Shown here: piece by piece, positions 1 to 8,476 of the stretch
Numbering within the stretch: position 1 is the stretch's first letter
Layout of the letters: each line of letters starts with the position of its first letter
NCBI RefSeq assembly: GCF_002154725.1
Contig: NZ_MTAW01000237.1
Location: 1-44,239 of the forward strand
Direction of reading: 5' to 3'
DNA length: 44,239 bases
DNA from: Nostoc sp. 106C
Lineage (GTDB): Bacteria > Cyanobacteriota > Cyanobacteriia > Cyanobacteriales > Nostocaceae
Made by a program: the position numbers and the translations under genes
Notes under the pieces: generated by a model
The model's input: the letters and a program-made list of their open reading frames with translations, nothing else
What the model was told of the DNA's origin: nothing
Databases searched by the model: none

Positions 1-57
1 GTTGGGATTTTATTCTTGACGCTTTATTTGTATCAGGCTTTTCGTGAATTGGTATGA
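1..57 (+). CDS. 3' end of a truncated CDS, probable membrane protein
   Basis: The window opens inside a reading frame that runs from base 1 to a TGA at 55-57 and encodes 18 residues, ending QAFRELV. The visible part is very hydrophobic (GILFLTLYLY), which would fit the last membrane segment of an integral protein followed by a short tail. Eighteen codons are too few to name a family, and the frame could be open by chance. The 200 bases between this stop and the next gene show no gene. Confidence 0.35.
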   Translation, partial: VGILFLTLYLYQAFRELV

Positions 58-257
58 GAGGGGAGTACCTTCCACGATGAACTCAAAGGGTAGCATCTAT
101 AGAAGTAATGCCAGATTTGATTATATACATATGACTCTAATAATACTTGTATAGAAAAATATTGGAATAAGCTTGTAGATTAAGTGTGCTAAGTAATTTA
201 ACTAAAGCACTATTCTGACACAACAGAGAAAAAGTACTTTAAAGAAGTTATTAGTTT

Positions 258-833
258 TTATACTAAATAACAGTTGCGTTGCAATGCTTTATTGAGTAGG
301 GCTTGATATTCTTGATCGCTAACACGATAAGCACCAAATCTTTCTAAATGCGGATTCATCATTTGCGCGTCAAACAGCACAAATTGCTTTTGTCGCAATC
401 TCTCTACCAATTTCACCATTGCTACCTTTGAGCCTTCGGGAATCTGGTAAAACATTGATTCGCCAATGAAAGCACCGCCGATCGCAATCCCTAAAATTCC
501 TCCAGCGAGTTCGTCACCTTGCCAAGTTTCAAAACTATGAGCATAACCTCTCTGGTAGAGTAACCAATAAATCTTTTGTAATTCTGGTGAAATCCAAGTT
601 GTGTCGCGGTTGGCACACCCAGCCACTACTGCTTTAAAATCACGGTTAATTGCAACTGTAAACCGCTCCTGGTTCAGGATACGTCGCAAGGATTTAGGAT
701 AGCGAAATTTTTCATCTAACGGAATTAATGTGTGATCGCGACTACCATACCAGCCCAAGCTCTCGCTGTCGTCAGCCATGAGAAAATAGCCTTGAGCATA
801 ACCCTGAATAATAGCAGCGGTATCATATTCCAT
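258..833 (-). CDS. aat: Leucyl/phenylalanyl-tRNA--protein transferase
   Basis: This cytosolic enzyme moves Leu or Phe from aminoacyl-tRNA onto the N-terminal Lys or Arg of proteins, marking them for ClpS/ClpAP-type degradation (N-degron pathway). The 191-residue product has the family hallmarks: an N-terminal [10 protein letters not shown] stretch, [12 protein letters not shown] near residue 30, and the core [18 protein letters not shown], then [18 protein letters not shown] near the C-terminus. It is somewhat shorter than the E. coli enzyme, as is usual for cyanobacteria. I start it at ATG 833; an in-frame GTG at 845 would add four residues. Neither has a strong Shine-Dalgarno sequence. It is divergent from the small gene at 947. 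Confidence 0.93.
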   Translation of the reverse strand: MEYDTAAIIQGYAQGYFLMADDSESLGWYGSRDHTLIPLDEKFRYPKSLRRILNQERFTVAINRDFKAVVAGCANRDTTWISPELQKIYWLLYQRGYAHSFETWQGDELAGGILGIAIGGAFIGESMFYQIPEGSKVAMVKLVERLRQKQFVLFDAQMMNPHLERFGAYRVSDQEYQALLNKALQRNCYLV

Positions 834-946
834 AGTGAAGATCACAATTAAAAAAGCCTTATTGAAAACGCAATTCGATGTTAACAGTCATCCTCTGCGT
901 TCCTCACGATTTCTCTTTGCGTTCCTCCGCGTTTCAAATCAAACAG

Positions 947-1276
947 ATGACAGAACCAATTCCACCCATCACCCTACCACCATCTAAAAATCCTCAGCTT
1001 GAAGGCGAATGGCTGCAACAACGCCTGCTGCGGTGGCTGGATGCAGAATTTCTCCCAGAAATAGTCAATCAAAAAATTGCCCAACGCGCTGCCCAGATTT
1101 TTATGCGCCAACGTATGGAAGGAGAAAACGACCTCGGTTCTCTGGTAATTGCTATTGTTACAGAGATGCAGGCCTTTGATTTTTCCAAAAGCTTTTATGG
1201 AGAGTTTGCGATCGCTAACGCTGTCAGCGATCTACTTTTAGAAAGTCTGGGAATTGATCGCTGTTGCGGTCAATAA
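947..1276 (+). CDS. Conserved-looking hypothetical protein (109 aa)
   Basis: I do not recognise a named family. The product is acidic and soluble, with no signal peptide or membrane segment. It starts MTEPIPPITLPP, has a Pro-rich N-terminus, a likely helical middle (WLQQRLLRWLDAEFLPEIV) and a C-terminus ending GIDRCCGQ. The frame is open from an ATG at 878, but that extension translates a dispersed intergenic repeat of the type CTCTGCGTTCCTC/CTCCGCGTTTC, so the ATG at 947 is the better start. Coding quality is good, and a HIP1 octamer lies inside the gene near 1208. It is divergent from aat and convergent with rpsN across a repeat-filled spacer. Confidence 0.6.
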   Translation: MTEPIPPITLPPSKNPQLEGEWLQQRLLRWLDAEFLPEIVNQKIAQRAAQIFMRQRMEGENDLGSLVIAIVTEMQAFDFSKSFYGEFAIANAVSDLLLESLGIDRCCGQ

Positions 1277-1340
1277 TATTTGTCATTTGTCCTCTCTTAC
1301 AAAGTTGAGGCAGTCCGGTGGCGGTGAGACCAGCGCTGCG

Positions 1341-1426
1341 GGAGGGTTTCCCTCCACAGGCGACTGGCGAACCCGAAGGGGTTCCCCCGCTTAAAGGAAC
1401 TGTCGTCTGAGCGGAGGTTTCCTCCG
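1341..1426. repeat. Cluster of three perfect short palindromes
   Basis: The spacer between the small gene at 947 and rpsN contains three perfect hairpins: GGAGGG-ttt-CCCTCC (1341-1355), GAACCC-gaag-GGGTTC (1369-1384) and CGGAGG-ttt-CCTCCG (1412-1426). The first and third share the same design and loop. The GC-rich block contrasts with the AT-rich flanks and looks like the dispersed palindromic repeats of Nostocales. None is followed by a T run, so they are not simple intrinsic terminators. Confidence 0.7.
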
Positions 1427-1472
1427 AGCAGCCTTTGCGCTTTGTCCTTAGCGAACAACTAATGACTATTGA

Positions 1473-1775
1473 CTACCAGCTAGACTTAACAACTCCAGGC
1501 AAAAGGCCTTCGTGCGCCCATTCCCGCAGAACGTTCCGAGACAGCCCAAAGTCACGATAAACACCTCTAGGACGTCCAGTTACCCAGCAACGGTTGCGGC
1601 GTCGGCTAGGTGCGCTGTTACGGGGTAGTTGTTGAATTTTCCGGTGAATTTCTAGCTTATCAAGGGGCGATTCGGCGTTTTGGAAGTCTAGTTGCAATGC
1701 TTCCCGCTTCTCGGCATACTTTTCTACCAACTTGGCGCGTTTTTTCTCACGCTCAATCATGCTCTTTTTAGCCAT
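1473..1775 (-). CDS. rpsN: 30S ribosomal protein S14
   Basis: This protein binds 16S rRNA in the head of the small ribosomal subunit. The 100-residue product starts [13 protein letters not shown] and has the conserved C-terminal block [20 protein letters not shown], with the ending [11 protein letters not shown]. It is the longer, zinc-free (C-minus) S14 form: the CxxC pairs of the short form are missing. The start is the ATG at 1775. It stands alone rather than in the large ribosomal protein operon, as expected for cyanobacteria. It lies downstream of nth on the same strand with a spacer of about 100 bases. Confidence 0.97.
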   Translation of the reverse strand: MAKKSMIEREKKRAKLVEKYAEKREALQLDFQNAESPLDKLEIHRKIQQLPRNSAPSRRRNRCWVTGRPRGVYRDFGLSRNVLREWAHEGLLPGVVKSSW

Positions 1776-1872
1776 ACATTCTCTAATTTCTTAAAAGACA
1801 GCATTTTCCATTCTACAGTTAGGACAGGTGTTTAGCCTTCATTCCTAGTAATTCTAGAGCTGCTAATATAGC

Positions 1873-2541
1873 TTAGCCTACCACCGTTGGCTTATTAGCA
1901 TCTGGGCACAAATCTGCCAGTTCACAAGCAACACATAAGGGAGAACGGGCTTTACAGATGGCACGCCCGTGATAAATCAATCGAATTGACCAATTTTCCC
2001 AATCTGCTTGCGGCAATAACTTCATTAAGTCTTGCTCAATGTGGACAGGGTTTGTATATGTAGTTAATCCCAAATGATTGCTGAGGCGCTTAACATGAGT
2101 ATCAACTGTGACTCCAGCATTGATACCATAAGCATGAGCCAAAACTACATTAGCCGTCTTTCGTGCCACACCTGGAAGCCTTAACAGATGCTCCATTTGG
2201 TTGGGAACCACAGAATTAAACTCGGTGACAATCATCCGACAAGCGGCTTGAATATTCTTGGCTTTATTACGATAAAACCCTGTCGAACGCACCAGCTCTT
2301 CTAACTCTACCAACTCAGCATTTGCCAAACTCACAGCATCAGGAAACTGACTAAATAAAGCTGGTGTAACTTTATTTACCCGCTCATCTGTACACTGTGC
2401 AGAAAGTATCGTTGCTACTAGCAGCTGCACAGGTGTTGCGTAGTTCAAAGAGCAAGTTGCATCTGGGTAAAGACGCTTCAAGCGAGCTAGAATTTCTAGC
2501 GCCCGTTGCTTCTTAGATGACGGTTTGCGACTAATGGTCAC
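1873..2541 (-). CDS. nth: Endonuclease III (DNA glycosylase/AP lyase)
   Basis: This base-excision repair enzyme removes oxidised pyrimidines and nicks AP sites. The protein has the helix-hairpin-helix LRLPGVARKTANVVL with the catalytic Lys, the catalytic Asp in GVTVDTHVKRL, and a C-terminal 4Fe-4S loop with Cys 196, 203, 206 and 212 in the spacing C-x6-C-x2-C-x5-C. The frame can extend to a GTG at 2562, but the GTG at 2541 overlaps the stop of rseP as GTGA. It gives a 222-residue protein starting TISRKPSSKKQRALEIL after the initiator, close to the usual family length. This indicates translation coupled to rseP, although the two functions are unrelated. Confidence 0.95.
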   Translation of the reverse strand: MTISRKPSSKKQRALEILARLKRLYPDATCSLNYATPVQLLVATILSAQCTDERVNKVTPALFSQFPDAVSLANAELVELEELVRSTGFYRNKAKNIQAACRMIVTEFNSVVPNQMEHLLRLPGVARKTANVVLAHAYGINAGVTVDTHVKRLSNHLGLTTYTNPVHIEQDLMKLLPQADWENWSIRLIYHGRAICKARSPLCVACELADLCPDANKPTVVG

Positions 2542-3635
2542 TGGAACAATTTTTGTACCCACTCCAACTGTATTGTTAACTGAGTAGTTTCTTTAACGAT
2601 CAGAAAAATTCCTAGTCCTAACAGTAGCACCAAACCAGTTTGCATGACACTTTCTTGAATCCGGGTAGGTAAAGGCTTACCGCGCAAACCTTCTATCAAC
2701 AGAAAAGCTAGTTGTCCTCCATCCAAAGCTGGTAGAGGCAAAATGTTGATAATTGCCAGGTTAATACTGATCAGTGCCGCAAAGAAGAACAAACTGCCTG
2801 TATCCTTTTGAGCAATATTGGCACCAATTTCCACAATTTTAATCGGACCAGCTACTTGGCTAGCTGTTTCGCCAAAATTGGTAATTAATTGCCCAAAACC
2901 TTTAAATGTCATTACTACAATGCGCTGAAATTCTGTAGCACCAACTGACAATGCTTCTATAGGATTAGAAATGCGATGACGCTCAACTTTGCCGTTGGGA
3001 GAAAGTCCAATACCGATAGTGCCTCCATTAGATTTGGCCTCCGGAACCACTTTTACAGATAGCTTTTGGTCACCACGAGCAATTTCTAGTTGAACTGACT
3101 TACCTGCACTAGTTTTAATTAAATCTCTAAAAGCGTCTATTTCTTGCAGAGAAGTACCAAATTGTCTTTGATTAGCCCCTACTATGACATCTCCTGGCTT
3201 AATTCCAGCGTTAGCTGCTACAGAACTAACCTCTGGCGCTAACTGTTGGATTAAAACTCCGGGTTGGTTGGCTTGTCCAACACCGACAACACTCACCTGT
3301 CCTACCAGCAGCAAATAAGCAAATATTAAATTTGCAATCACACCCGCACTAATAACGATCGCCCGGTCTAATATGGGACGGTTACGCAGCAGATTTGGGT
3401 CATTGGGGGGAATATCGCTATCTGGGTCATCATCGGGAAAGCCAACAAAGCCACCTAAAGGAAAAGCACGGATAGCATATTCAGTTTCTGGACCTTGGTA
3501 TTTCCAAAGAATGGGACCAAAACCTAAAGAAAAACGGTTAACATGAATGCCCTGAGAACGTGCTGCAATGAAATGTCCTAGTTCGTGTACCAAGATCAAA
3601 ACAGCCAAGACTGCGATCGCTGCTAAAACTGACAT
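2538..3635 (-). CDS. rseP: RIP metalloprotease (site-2 protease family)
   Basis: This is an intramembrane zinc protease of the RseP/S2P family, which cuts membrane-bound regulators such as anti-sigma factors. The 365-residue product has the zinc motif HELGH at residues 17-21 in the first membrane helix. A central PDZ domain lies at about 120-205 (GIKPGDVIVGANQR), and the second active-site motif LPLPALDGGQ lies in a C-terminal helix. More membrane segments lie near 95-115 and at the C-terminus. The start is the ATG at 3635. The stop codon is shared with the start of nth (GTGA). The substrate in this organism cannot be told from the sequence. Confidence 0.95.
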   Translation of the reverse strand: MSVLAAIAVLAVLILVHELGHFIAARSQGIHVNRFSLGFGPILWKYQGPETEYAIRAFPLGGFVGFPDDDPDSDIPPNDPNLLRNRPILDRAIVISAGVIANLIFAYLLLVGQVSVVGVGQANQPGVLIQQLAPEVSSVAANAGIKPGDVIVGANQRQFGTSLQEIDAFRDLIKTSAGKSVQLEIARGDQKLSVKVVPEAKSNGGTIGIGLSPNGKVERHRISNPIEALSVGATEFQRIVVMTFKGFGQLITNFGETASQVAGPIKIVEIGANIAQKDTGSLFFFAALISINLAIINILPLPALDGGQLAFLLIEGLRGKPLPTRIQESVMQTGLVLLLGLGIFLIVKETTQLTIQLEWVQKLFQ

Positions 3636-3813
3636 AGATCAAAAAAGATATTAAGCTATATACCTATCTCTATTCTAAAATGCTTCACTGGCTAGCATTG
3701 GCCTTGATTTGCCTGAATAGGATATTTTCCCTCTTGAGGTAAATAGTCACTAGTCATTGGTTATAAGCCATTAGTAAAAGTCTGACGCCTGTTATCTATT
3801 CCCTTTCAAAGGA

Positions 3814-5094
3814 CTACAATACTTCACGCCCTAAATAAGGTTGCAGTGCTTCTGGTATCCGCACGGTTCCATCCGGTTGTTGATAATTCTCCAGAATTGC
3901 CGCCATTGTGCGTCCCACAGCTAAGCCAGAACCATTTAGGGTATGTACAAACTGTGTACCTTTTTTCCCTGCTTCTTTAAAGCGAATGTCAGCTCTTCGT
4001 GCTTGGAAGTCTATAAAATTGGAACAGCTGGAAATCTCCCGATATTTTCCAGAAGAGGGCAGCCAAACCTCTAAATCATAGGTTTTGGTAGAAGAAAATC
4101 CCAAATCCCCAGTACATAAATTGATGACTCGGTAAGGTAATTGCAACGCTTGTAAAATAGCTTCTGCATTCCCCACGAGTTTTTCTAGTTCTTCAAAAGA
4201 AGTGCTAGGATGAACAAATTTCACCAATTCTACTTTATTAAATTGATGCAAGCGAATTAATCCCCGCATATCTCGCCCATAACTACCAGCTTCACGGCGA
4301 AAACAGGGAGTGTAAGCGCAATGATAAATAGGTAAATCTTCGGCAGTGAGAATCTCTTCCCGGTAGAGGTTGGTAACCGGAACTTCTGCTGTCGGAATTA
4401 ACCACAAATCATCATCAGCACATTTAAAGCTGTCTTCAGCAAACTTGGGTAATTGACCAGTTGCTGTCAAAGATTCGCTATTTACCAAAATCGGCGGACT
4501 GACTTCTAAATAACCAACTTCAATTTGACGCGCCAGCATAAATTGAATTAAAGACCTCTCCAACGCCGCACCAGCACCGATAAGGTTCACAAAGCGACTT
4601 TGAGCAATTTTGACAGCTCGTGCCACATTCAAAATACCCAGCTTTTCGCCAATTTCCCAATGGGGGAGAATATTCTGGTTCTGCGGAATATATTCATCAC
4701 CCCACCGTCGGACTTCTACATTCTCTTCTTCACTTTTGCCAATGGGTGTAAAGTCGCTAGGTAAGTTTGGGAGTGCCAGCACCAGTTGCTCAATTTCGGC
4801 TTTGAGAGCTTTTTCTTGTGGCTCCAGTTCACTCAATTGAATTTTGACGGAGTTACCCTCATCCCGCAACGACTGAATTTCAAAGGACTGAGGATTGATT
4901 CCAGATTTAATCTTTTGCCCAACGATTTTACCAATTTCATTGCTTCGAGCTTGGAGTTGATTGCGTGTTGCCTCCAATTCTCGTTGCTTTTGATCTAACT
5001 CTAATATTGGTTGAATATCGTATTTACCACTACGAGTATTCAAGCGCTCCTGAACTAATTGGGGATTTTCTCTTATTTGCTTAATATCCAGCAC
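3814..5094 (-). CDS. serS: Seryl-tRNA synthetase
   Basis: This class II synthetase charges tRNA-Ser. An N-terminal coiled-coil arm (residues 1-110, Glu/Gln/Lys-rich) binds the long variable arm of the tRNA. The catalytic core follows, with motif 2 ([19 protein letters not shown]) and motif 3 ([18 protein letters not shown]). The frame is open to a TTG at 5226, which would give 470 residues. The conserved start is GTG 5094 ([17 protein letters not shown] after the initiator), giving 426 residues, the usual length. The extra upstream codons read like non-coding leader. The Shine-Dalgarno sequence is weak. Confidence 0.96.
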   Translation of the reverse strand: MLDIKQIRENPQLVQERLNTRSGKYDIQPILELDQKQRELEATRNQLQARSNEIGKIVGQKIKSGINPQSFEIQSLRDEGNSVKIQLSELEPQEKALKAEIEQLVLALPNLPSDFTPIGKSEEENVEVRRWGDEYIPQNQNILPHWEIGEKLGILNVARAVKIAQSRFVNLIGAGAALERSLIQFMLARQIEVGYLEVSPPILVNSESLTATGQLPKFAEDSFKCADDDLWLIPTAEVPVTNLYREEILTAEDLPIYHCAYTPCFRREAGSYGRDMRGLIRLHQFNKVELVKFVHPSTSFEELEKLVGNAEAILQALQLPYRVINLCTGDLGFSSTKTYDLEVWLPSSGKYREISSCSNFIDFQARRADIRFKEAGKKGTQFVHTLNGSGLAVGRTMAAILENYQQPDGTVRIPEALQPYLGREVL

Positions 5095-5394
5095 AGATTT
5101 TTCTTTGATCTTTTGCCTAGTATTTCCTGCCAACACATCAGCATATACTGATTTTGGCGTGTCATGACAGGAATTGCAATACAAAAATTTCGCTCTGCAA
5201 ATCTTGCCAATGTTAGGATACAACAAATTTCTTTTTATGTTCTTGATTCTTTGAAATATTGCATCAGCCCTAACAAATGCTCTAGGTTATCAAGCTGATG
5301 AGGCTTTAAAATTCCATGCAAGAACACTGAAAAAATTGTCTGCAACCTGTTGGCGTTACTTCCAGCACTTGTCACATCTTCTTTGGTTAAAGAT

Positions 5395-5973
5395 TTAAGG
5401 TTTAGTAATTCGATTGAGGAGCCAAAGTGAGGCAATTAGCCCACCGAAGTGAGCCATTACAGTATTGGTATTTGCCTGCACTACAAACATATCTAAGCCA
5501 CTAATGAATGGTTGGTTACCTTGAGGAGAAAAGAAAATTTGAGTTTGGGTAATAGCCCTTGCGGCTAGAGTCCCAACGATCGCCTGTGCCCCTAAAAGAG
5601 TCAATAATATTCCTAGCAAATTTACTATCACTCCTAAGCGCAATACTTGTACAGTTTCGCTTTTACGCGGTCGGTTGTTGGGATTAGCAGATAGTAGTTG
5701 AGCGCCTAATCTGGTGTAACGGAAAGCCAAATAAATACCCACACCTAAAGCTACAAGTCCACAAATTGCCAGAAAAATGCCAAATCCCGCTCCCGCATTA
5801 TTACCTGCACTCCCAGGTCTTTGGCTGGAGATGGCAAATAACAACAGAATCACAGTAGAAACTACGCCTAGTACTAACTGAATCCAAAAACTAATCCAAC
5901 CTATAAGGCGAAACTTCTGGCCAATTGCTCGAAGAGTAGAGGAAGACGATGTGATGTCGGGGTTTTGTGACAT
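5395..5973 (-). CDS. DUF3611 family membrane protein
   Basis: This integral membrane protein of 192 residues belongs to a family found in cyanobacteria and plastids and has no assigned reaction. It has about four hydrophobic segments: FRLIGWISFWIQLVLGVVS, a Gly-rich pair around residues 65-85, VIVNLLGILLTLLGAQAIVG, and a C-terminal MAHFGGLIASLWLLNRI. A hydrophilic loop holding ANPNNRPRKSETVQVLRLG lies between the second and third segments. The start is ATG 5973. It lies upstream of serS on the same strand with a spacer of about 300 bases and could share a transcript with it. Family assignment is from recognition of the overall sequence pattern. Confidence 0.8.
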   Translation of the reverse strand: MSQNPDITSSSSTLRAIGQKFRLIGWISFWIQLVLGVVSTVILLLFAISSQRPGSAGNNAGAGFGIFLAICGLVALGVGIYLAFRYTRLGAQLLSANPNNRPRKSETVQVLRLGVIVNLLGILLTLLGAQAIVGTLAARAITQTQIFFSPQGNQPFISGLDMFVVQANTNTVMAHFGGLIASLWLLNRITKP

Positions 5974-6012
5974 ACTAAATCACCAATAATATGCTAGGCG
6001 CTTCAAAAGAGA

Positions 6013-6065
6013 TTGGGCATAGGATATGGGGCATTGGGCATAGAGCATTGGGCATGGGGCATGAG
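6013..6065. repeat. Degenerate GGGCATT-type short tandem repeat
   Basis: The motif TTGGGCAT or GGGCAT recurs five to six times in about 50 bases, with units such as GGGGCATTGGGCATAG. It is followed by a C-rich CTCCCCCTGCTCCCC tract. Heptamer repeats of this kind are typical of Nostocales intergenic DNA. It lies in a 540-base gap between DUF3611 and the PadR-type gene that otherwise shows no gene. Confidence 0.7.
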
Positions 6066-6405
6066 TCAATAGCCATTTTTCCTCTGCTCCCCCTGCTCCC
6101 CTGCATCCCATATTCTAAGGTTTGCACTGGGATAATCATTGTAAAAAAAGTGTTTATTAACTTTTACAGACAAAATCGCATTTTACCTGTAAAATTTCTT
6201 CGATGGCATCTTATGCTTAAGCAGTTCTAACCAGCTCGGCATCACTTGACACTAAGGCATTGGCTTTGCCAATATCTTAAATCGCTCCTCACCACACCGT
6301 CTTGAGCTTGGGCAGGGATGCATGTTCTGTTTCCCTGAAACTCACACACTCGTCCTACAACTTCAACTAGCGTGGGACATCTTTAGGATGTCTACGCTTT
6401 GTAAA

Positions 6406-6458
6406 TTATGCCTAAGTAGCGTTATATACTTACTTAGGCATAAGTATCGTTATATACT
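6406..6458. promoter_or_regulatory. Inverted and direct repeats upstream of the PadR-type gene
   Basis: A perfect 13-bp inverted repeat, TTATGCCTAAGTA (6406-6418) and TACTTAGGCATAA (6431-6443), surrounds 12 bases. Overlapping it is a 17-base direct repeat, AAGTAGCGTTATATACT (6414-6430) and AAGTATCGTTATATACT (6442-6458), with one difference and a 28-base period. The second copy is itself a dyad, AGTAT-6-ATACT. Symmetric AT-rich sites of this kind suit a dimeric winged-helix repressor, so autoregulation by the gene starting at 6513 is plausible. This is inference. A further dyad, GACATC-tttag-GATGTC, lies at about 6376-6392. Confidence 0.5.
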
Positions 6459-6512
6459 GGCTACAAGCATTGTAGATCTCACCCTAAGGCATTTTTTAGC
6501 CATTCACTAACC

Positions 6513-6860
6513 ATGAAACTTGAGGATATATATCAATTCTTTGAGAATCCTCCGCCAACTTACCTCTGTCAGGAACTAGCAGTTTGTTACATTCTGTATG
6601 TTTTACTACAAGGTGAATCTTACGGAACCGAGTTGATCCAGCGACTGGAGACGGAATATCCAACCTATCGGCTTTCGGATACCGTACTGTATAGTGCGAT
6701 CAAATTTCTCGAAGACCAAAGGGCAATAAATGGGTACTGGAAGAAACTCGAAGGGCGGGGACGCCCTAGGCGGATGTACCAAGTTTCTCCAGAATGGCAA
6801 GTTCAATCGCAGGATTTGGCTCAGCTTTGGCTAGAGTACATCAATCAAAGAACAAATTAA
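6513..6860 (+). CDS. PadR-type winged-helix regulator, Pex-like
   Basis: This is a 115-residue DNA-binding protein. Residues 20-100 form a PadR-type winged helix: LAVCYILYVLLQGESYGTEL, TVLYSAIKFLEDQRAI as the recognition segment, and a wing with GRGRPRRMYQVSP. The N-terminal block MKLEDIYQFFENPPPTYL followed by ELAVCYIL resembles the Pex protein that tunes the clock gene kaiA in Synechococcus elongatus. I offer Pex-like as a family resemblance, not a demonstrated function. The start ATG 6513 follows a leader with strong repeats (6406-6458), which suggests self-regulation. The CCB2/CCB4-like gene follows 60 bases downstream on the same strand and may be cotranscribed. Confidence 0.8.
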   Translation: MKLEDIYQFFENPPPTYLCQELAVCYILYVLLQGESYGTELIQRLETEYPTYRLSDTVLYSAIKFLEDQRAINGYWKKLEGRGRPRRMYQVSPEWQVQSQDLAQLWLEYINQRTN

Positions 6861-6919
6861 CGAATAATTGATAATGAAATGAATAAGTCTCCTCCAATCA
6901 AATAGTCACTATTTTAGTT

Positions 6920-7450
6920 ATGGATACTGCTATTCTGCCATCTACATTGCTACTAACCTTGTTATTGTTGGTTGGGCTGTTTTTCTTTATTCGTGCCTCA
7001 ACTAAAGAGCGCACACAGACAGCACAACTGATATCTGAGCAAGATGAAGCCACTTTGATGCCTCAACTACAGGAGTATTTTCGCTCCCGGTCTTATCGAG
7101 TGGCAGCGGTAGACCGAGCACAAAACCAAGTGACTTTTGAAGGGTTTGTTAAACCAAGCTGGTTTTTAGCTGTGTTCTTAACACTGCTGGCATTTGCTGG
7201 TTTGGTTTGTCTATTACTGGTTTTGTCAATGCTTTTTCCGAGTCTTAGTAACCTTTTTTTGGGGATACTACTGCTCTCCCCTGTGAGTGGTATTTTTTAT
7301 TGGAAAAAAGCTGGAAGACTCGAGAAAGTGTCGCTCAAACTGGAGGCAACCCCGAATCAGCAACACTCCTCAAGTAAAATTACTGTAATTGCCCATCGAG
7401 ATGAACTCATTGAGTTGCAGAGGGCACTACAGTTAAAACCCATTGCATAA
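6920..7450 (+). CDS. CCB2/CCB4-like cofactor assembly protein of the cytochrome b6f complex
   Basis: The family contains chloroplast CCB2 and CCB4, which help attach heme ci covalently to cytochrome b6. The 176-residue product has an N-terminal membrane segment (ILPSTLLLTLLLLVGLFFF), a soluble stretch (MPQLQEYFRSRSYRVAAVD ending in VTFEGFVKPSW), a membrane hairpin (residues 80-125), and a C-terminal soluble domain with YWKKAGRLEKVSLKLE. That order is characteristic of the cyanobacterial members. The start is ATG 6920. It follows the PadR-type gene by 60 bases and could be in the same operon. Family assignment is by recognition; function is transferred from algal homologues. Confidence 0.78.
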   Translation: MDTAILPSTLLLTLLLLVGLFFFIRASTKERTQTAQLISEQDEATLMPQLQEYFRSRSYRVAAVDRAQNQVTFEGFVKPSWFLAVFLTLLAFAGLVCLLLVLSMLFPSLSNLFLGILLLSPVSGIFYWKKAGRLEKVSLKLEATPNQQHSSSKITVIAHRDELIELQRALQLKPIA

Positions 7451-7878
7451 ATTTTGAATTTTTTGCACACCCCTGAGTATGAGATGCAGACTTCTGTCTA
7501 AATTTTCCGGAAACAGATATTAGGGATCTGAAGATACAACCTAGAATATGTTGAATTTCCCTACGAGGTAAATCGTAGGGAAAAAACTATAGCTGTTGAC
7601 AGAGCGTCTTGAGCAATCTACCAAAGGAACGTGCAACGTCGCTCCCGCTTTGAGACACTTTTCGCCTTATGCTGACTTCCTTCTGCATTATGAGACTATG
7701 AATCAACCCATGCAAACAAGCTTGGTTTAAAATAAGTTGAATGTCCAATTACTTGGACTAGCTCTACTGGCAAATCAGCGACAAAGTAAAAAAATGAAAT
7801 TTTCGCATAACATAAGCAATTTTGCCAGTTAAATGATTGTCAGAAGCCACATAAATGCGTAAGATAACCACTTATAGT
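7451..7878. other. Intergenic region with one strong hairpin
   Basis: No gene is visible in these 428 bases between convergent genes. At 7557-7582 there is a perfect 10-bp hairpin, TTCCCTACGA-ggtaaa-TCGTAGGGAA, followed on the + strand by A residues rather than T. It is therefore not a canonical intrinsic terminator in either direction, although it could stop or stabilise the upstream transcript. The rest is AT-rich with no open frame worth calling. Confidence 0.5.
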
Positions 7879-8196
7879 TCAGCGAGCAGCTAAAGCTAGA
7901 GTTTCCTGACCAGTAGGAGCTTCTAAGATCCTGAGGCTAGGAAACAAGAAATGGTTTTCTTCTACGTATTGAGCACCAAACAGTCCCTTTTCTGCCCAGA
8001 AATAACGGTCTGTGGTGTGTTCGTTCCGCTTTACAAGTAGCAATGCAGGTGGTGCGATTCCTTCAGCTTGAATAAATTTTCTTGCTGCTGTAACAGGTTT
8101 TTCCTCGCCACTTTCGATGCTATATTGAGGCACGTGCTCTAGGATTCGACGCCCTTCTTGGCGACGACGACTTTTCCGTTTCCGTCTCCTTGCCAA
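7879..8196 (-). CDS. DUF3155 family protein
   Basis: This is a small cyanobacterial protein of unknown function. After the initiator it starts ARRRKRKSRRRQEGRRIL, a very basic stretch that may bind nucleic acid or the membrane surface. It continues with HVPQYSIESGEEKPVTAARK and ends LEAPTGQETLALAAR. The frame is open to a TTG at 8217, but the likely start is the TTG at 8196. A perfect Shine-Dalgarno sequence GAGGAGG ends eight bases before it, and the family block begins exactly there, giving 105 residues. No ATG is available near the N-terminus, so a TTG start is required. Confidence 0.78.
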   Translation of the reverse strand: MARRRKRKSRRRQEGRRILEHVPQYSIESGEEKPVTAARKFIQAEGIAPPALLLVKRNEHTTDRYFWAEKGLFGAQYVEENHFLFPSLRILEAPTGQETLALAAR

Positions 8197-8476
8197 CCTA
8201 TTTTCCTCCTCTTTCAAGCTATAGATTGTAGTGATAGCTACAAAATCCGTCGTAATTATATAAGTTCTAGTTCAAAAAATCAACAGTTTTTAAGCTTTTG
8301 ATACAATCCAAAATAATATCTTTAAAAGCAGAGAAATCAAAATTAGGGAATGTATAATTCCCTGGGGCAGACCATTACTAAGAAGATTTAGTTAAGCTTT
8401 ATTAAATGAGCGAGGAAAAAATTAGCCTCTTCTTTAATCTACCCTCAAATTCTATATCTTGAGCAAAATCTGAAAA

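Noticed and set aside
878-946. N-terminal extension of the small gene at 947 starting from ATG 878
   Set aside because: It translates a dispersed CTCTGCGTTCCTC-type intergenic repeat, and there is no ribosome binding site.
5235-5435. 66-codon frame between serS and the DUF3611 gene
   Set aside because: It needs a TTG start inside the DUF3611 gene, and no family or ribosome binding site is visible.
5991-6230. 79-codon frame on the plus strand
   Set aside because: It mostly translates the GGGCATT tandem repeat and C-rich tract.
7557-7582. Perfect 10-bp hairpin as an intrinsic terminator
   Set aside because: It is followed by A rather than T on the plus strand and lacks a T run on the minus strand.
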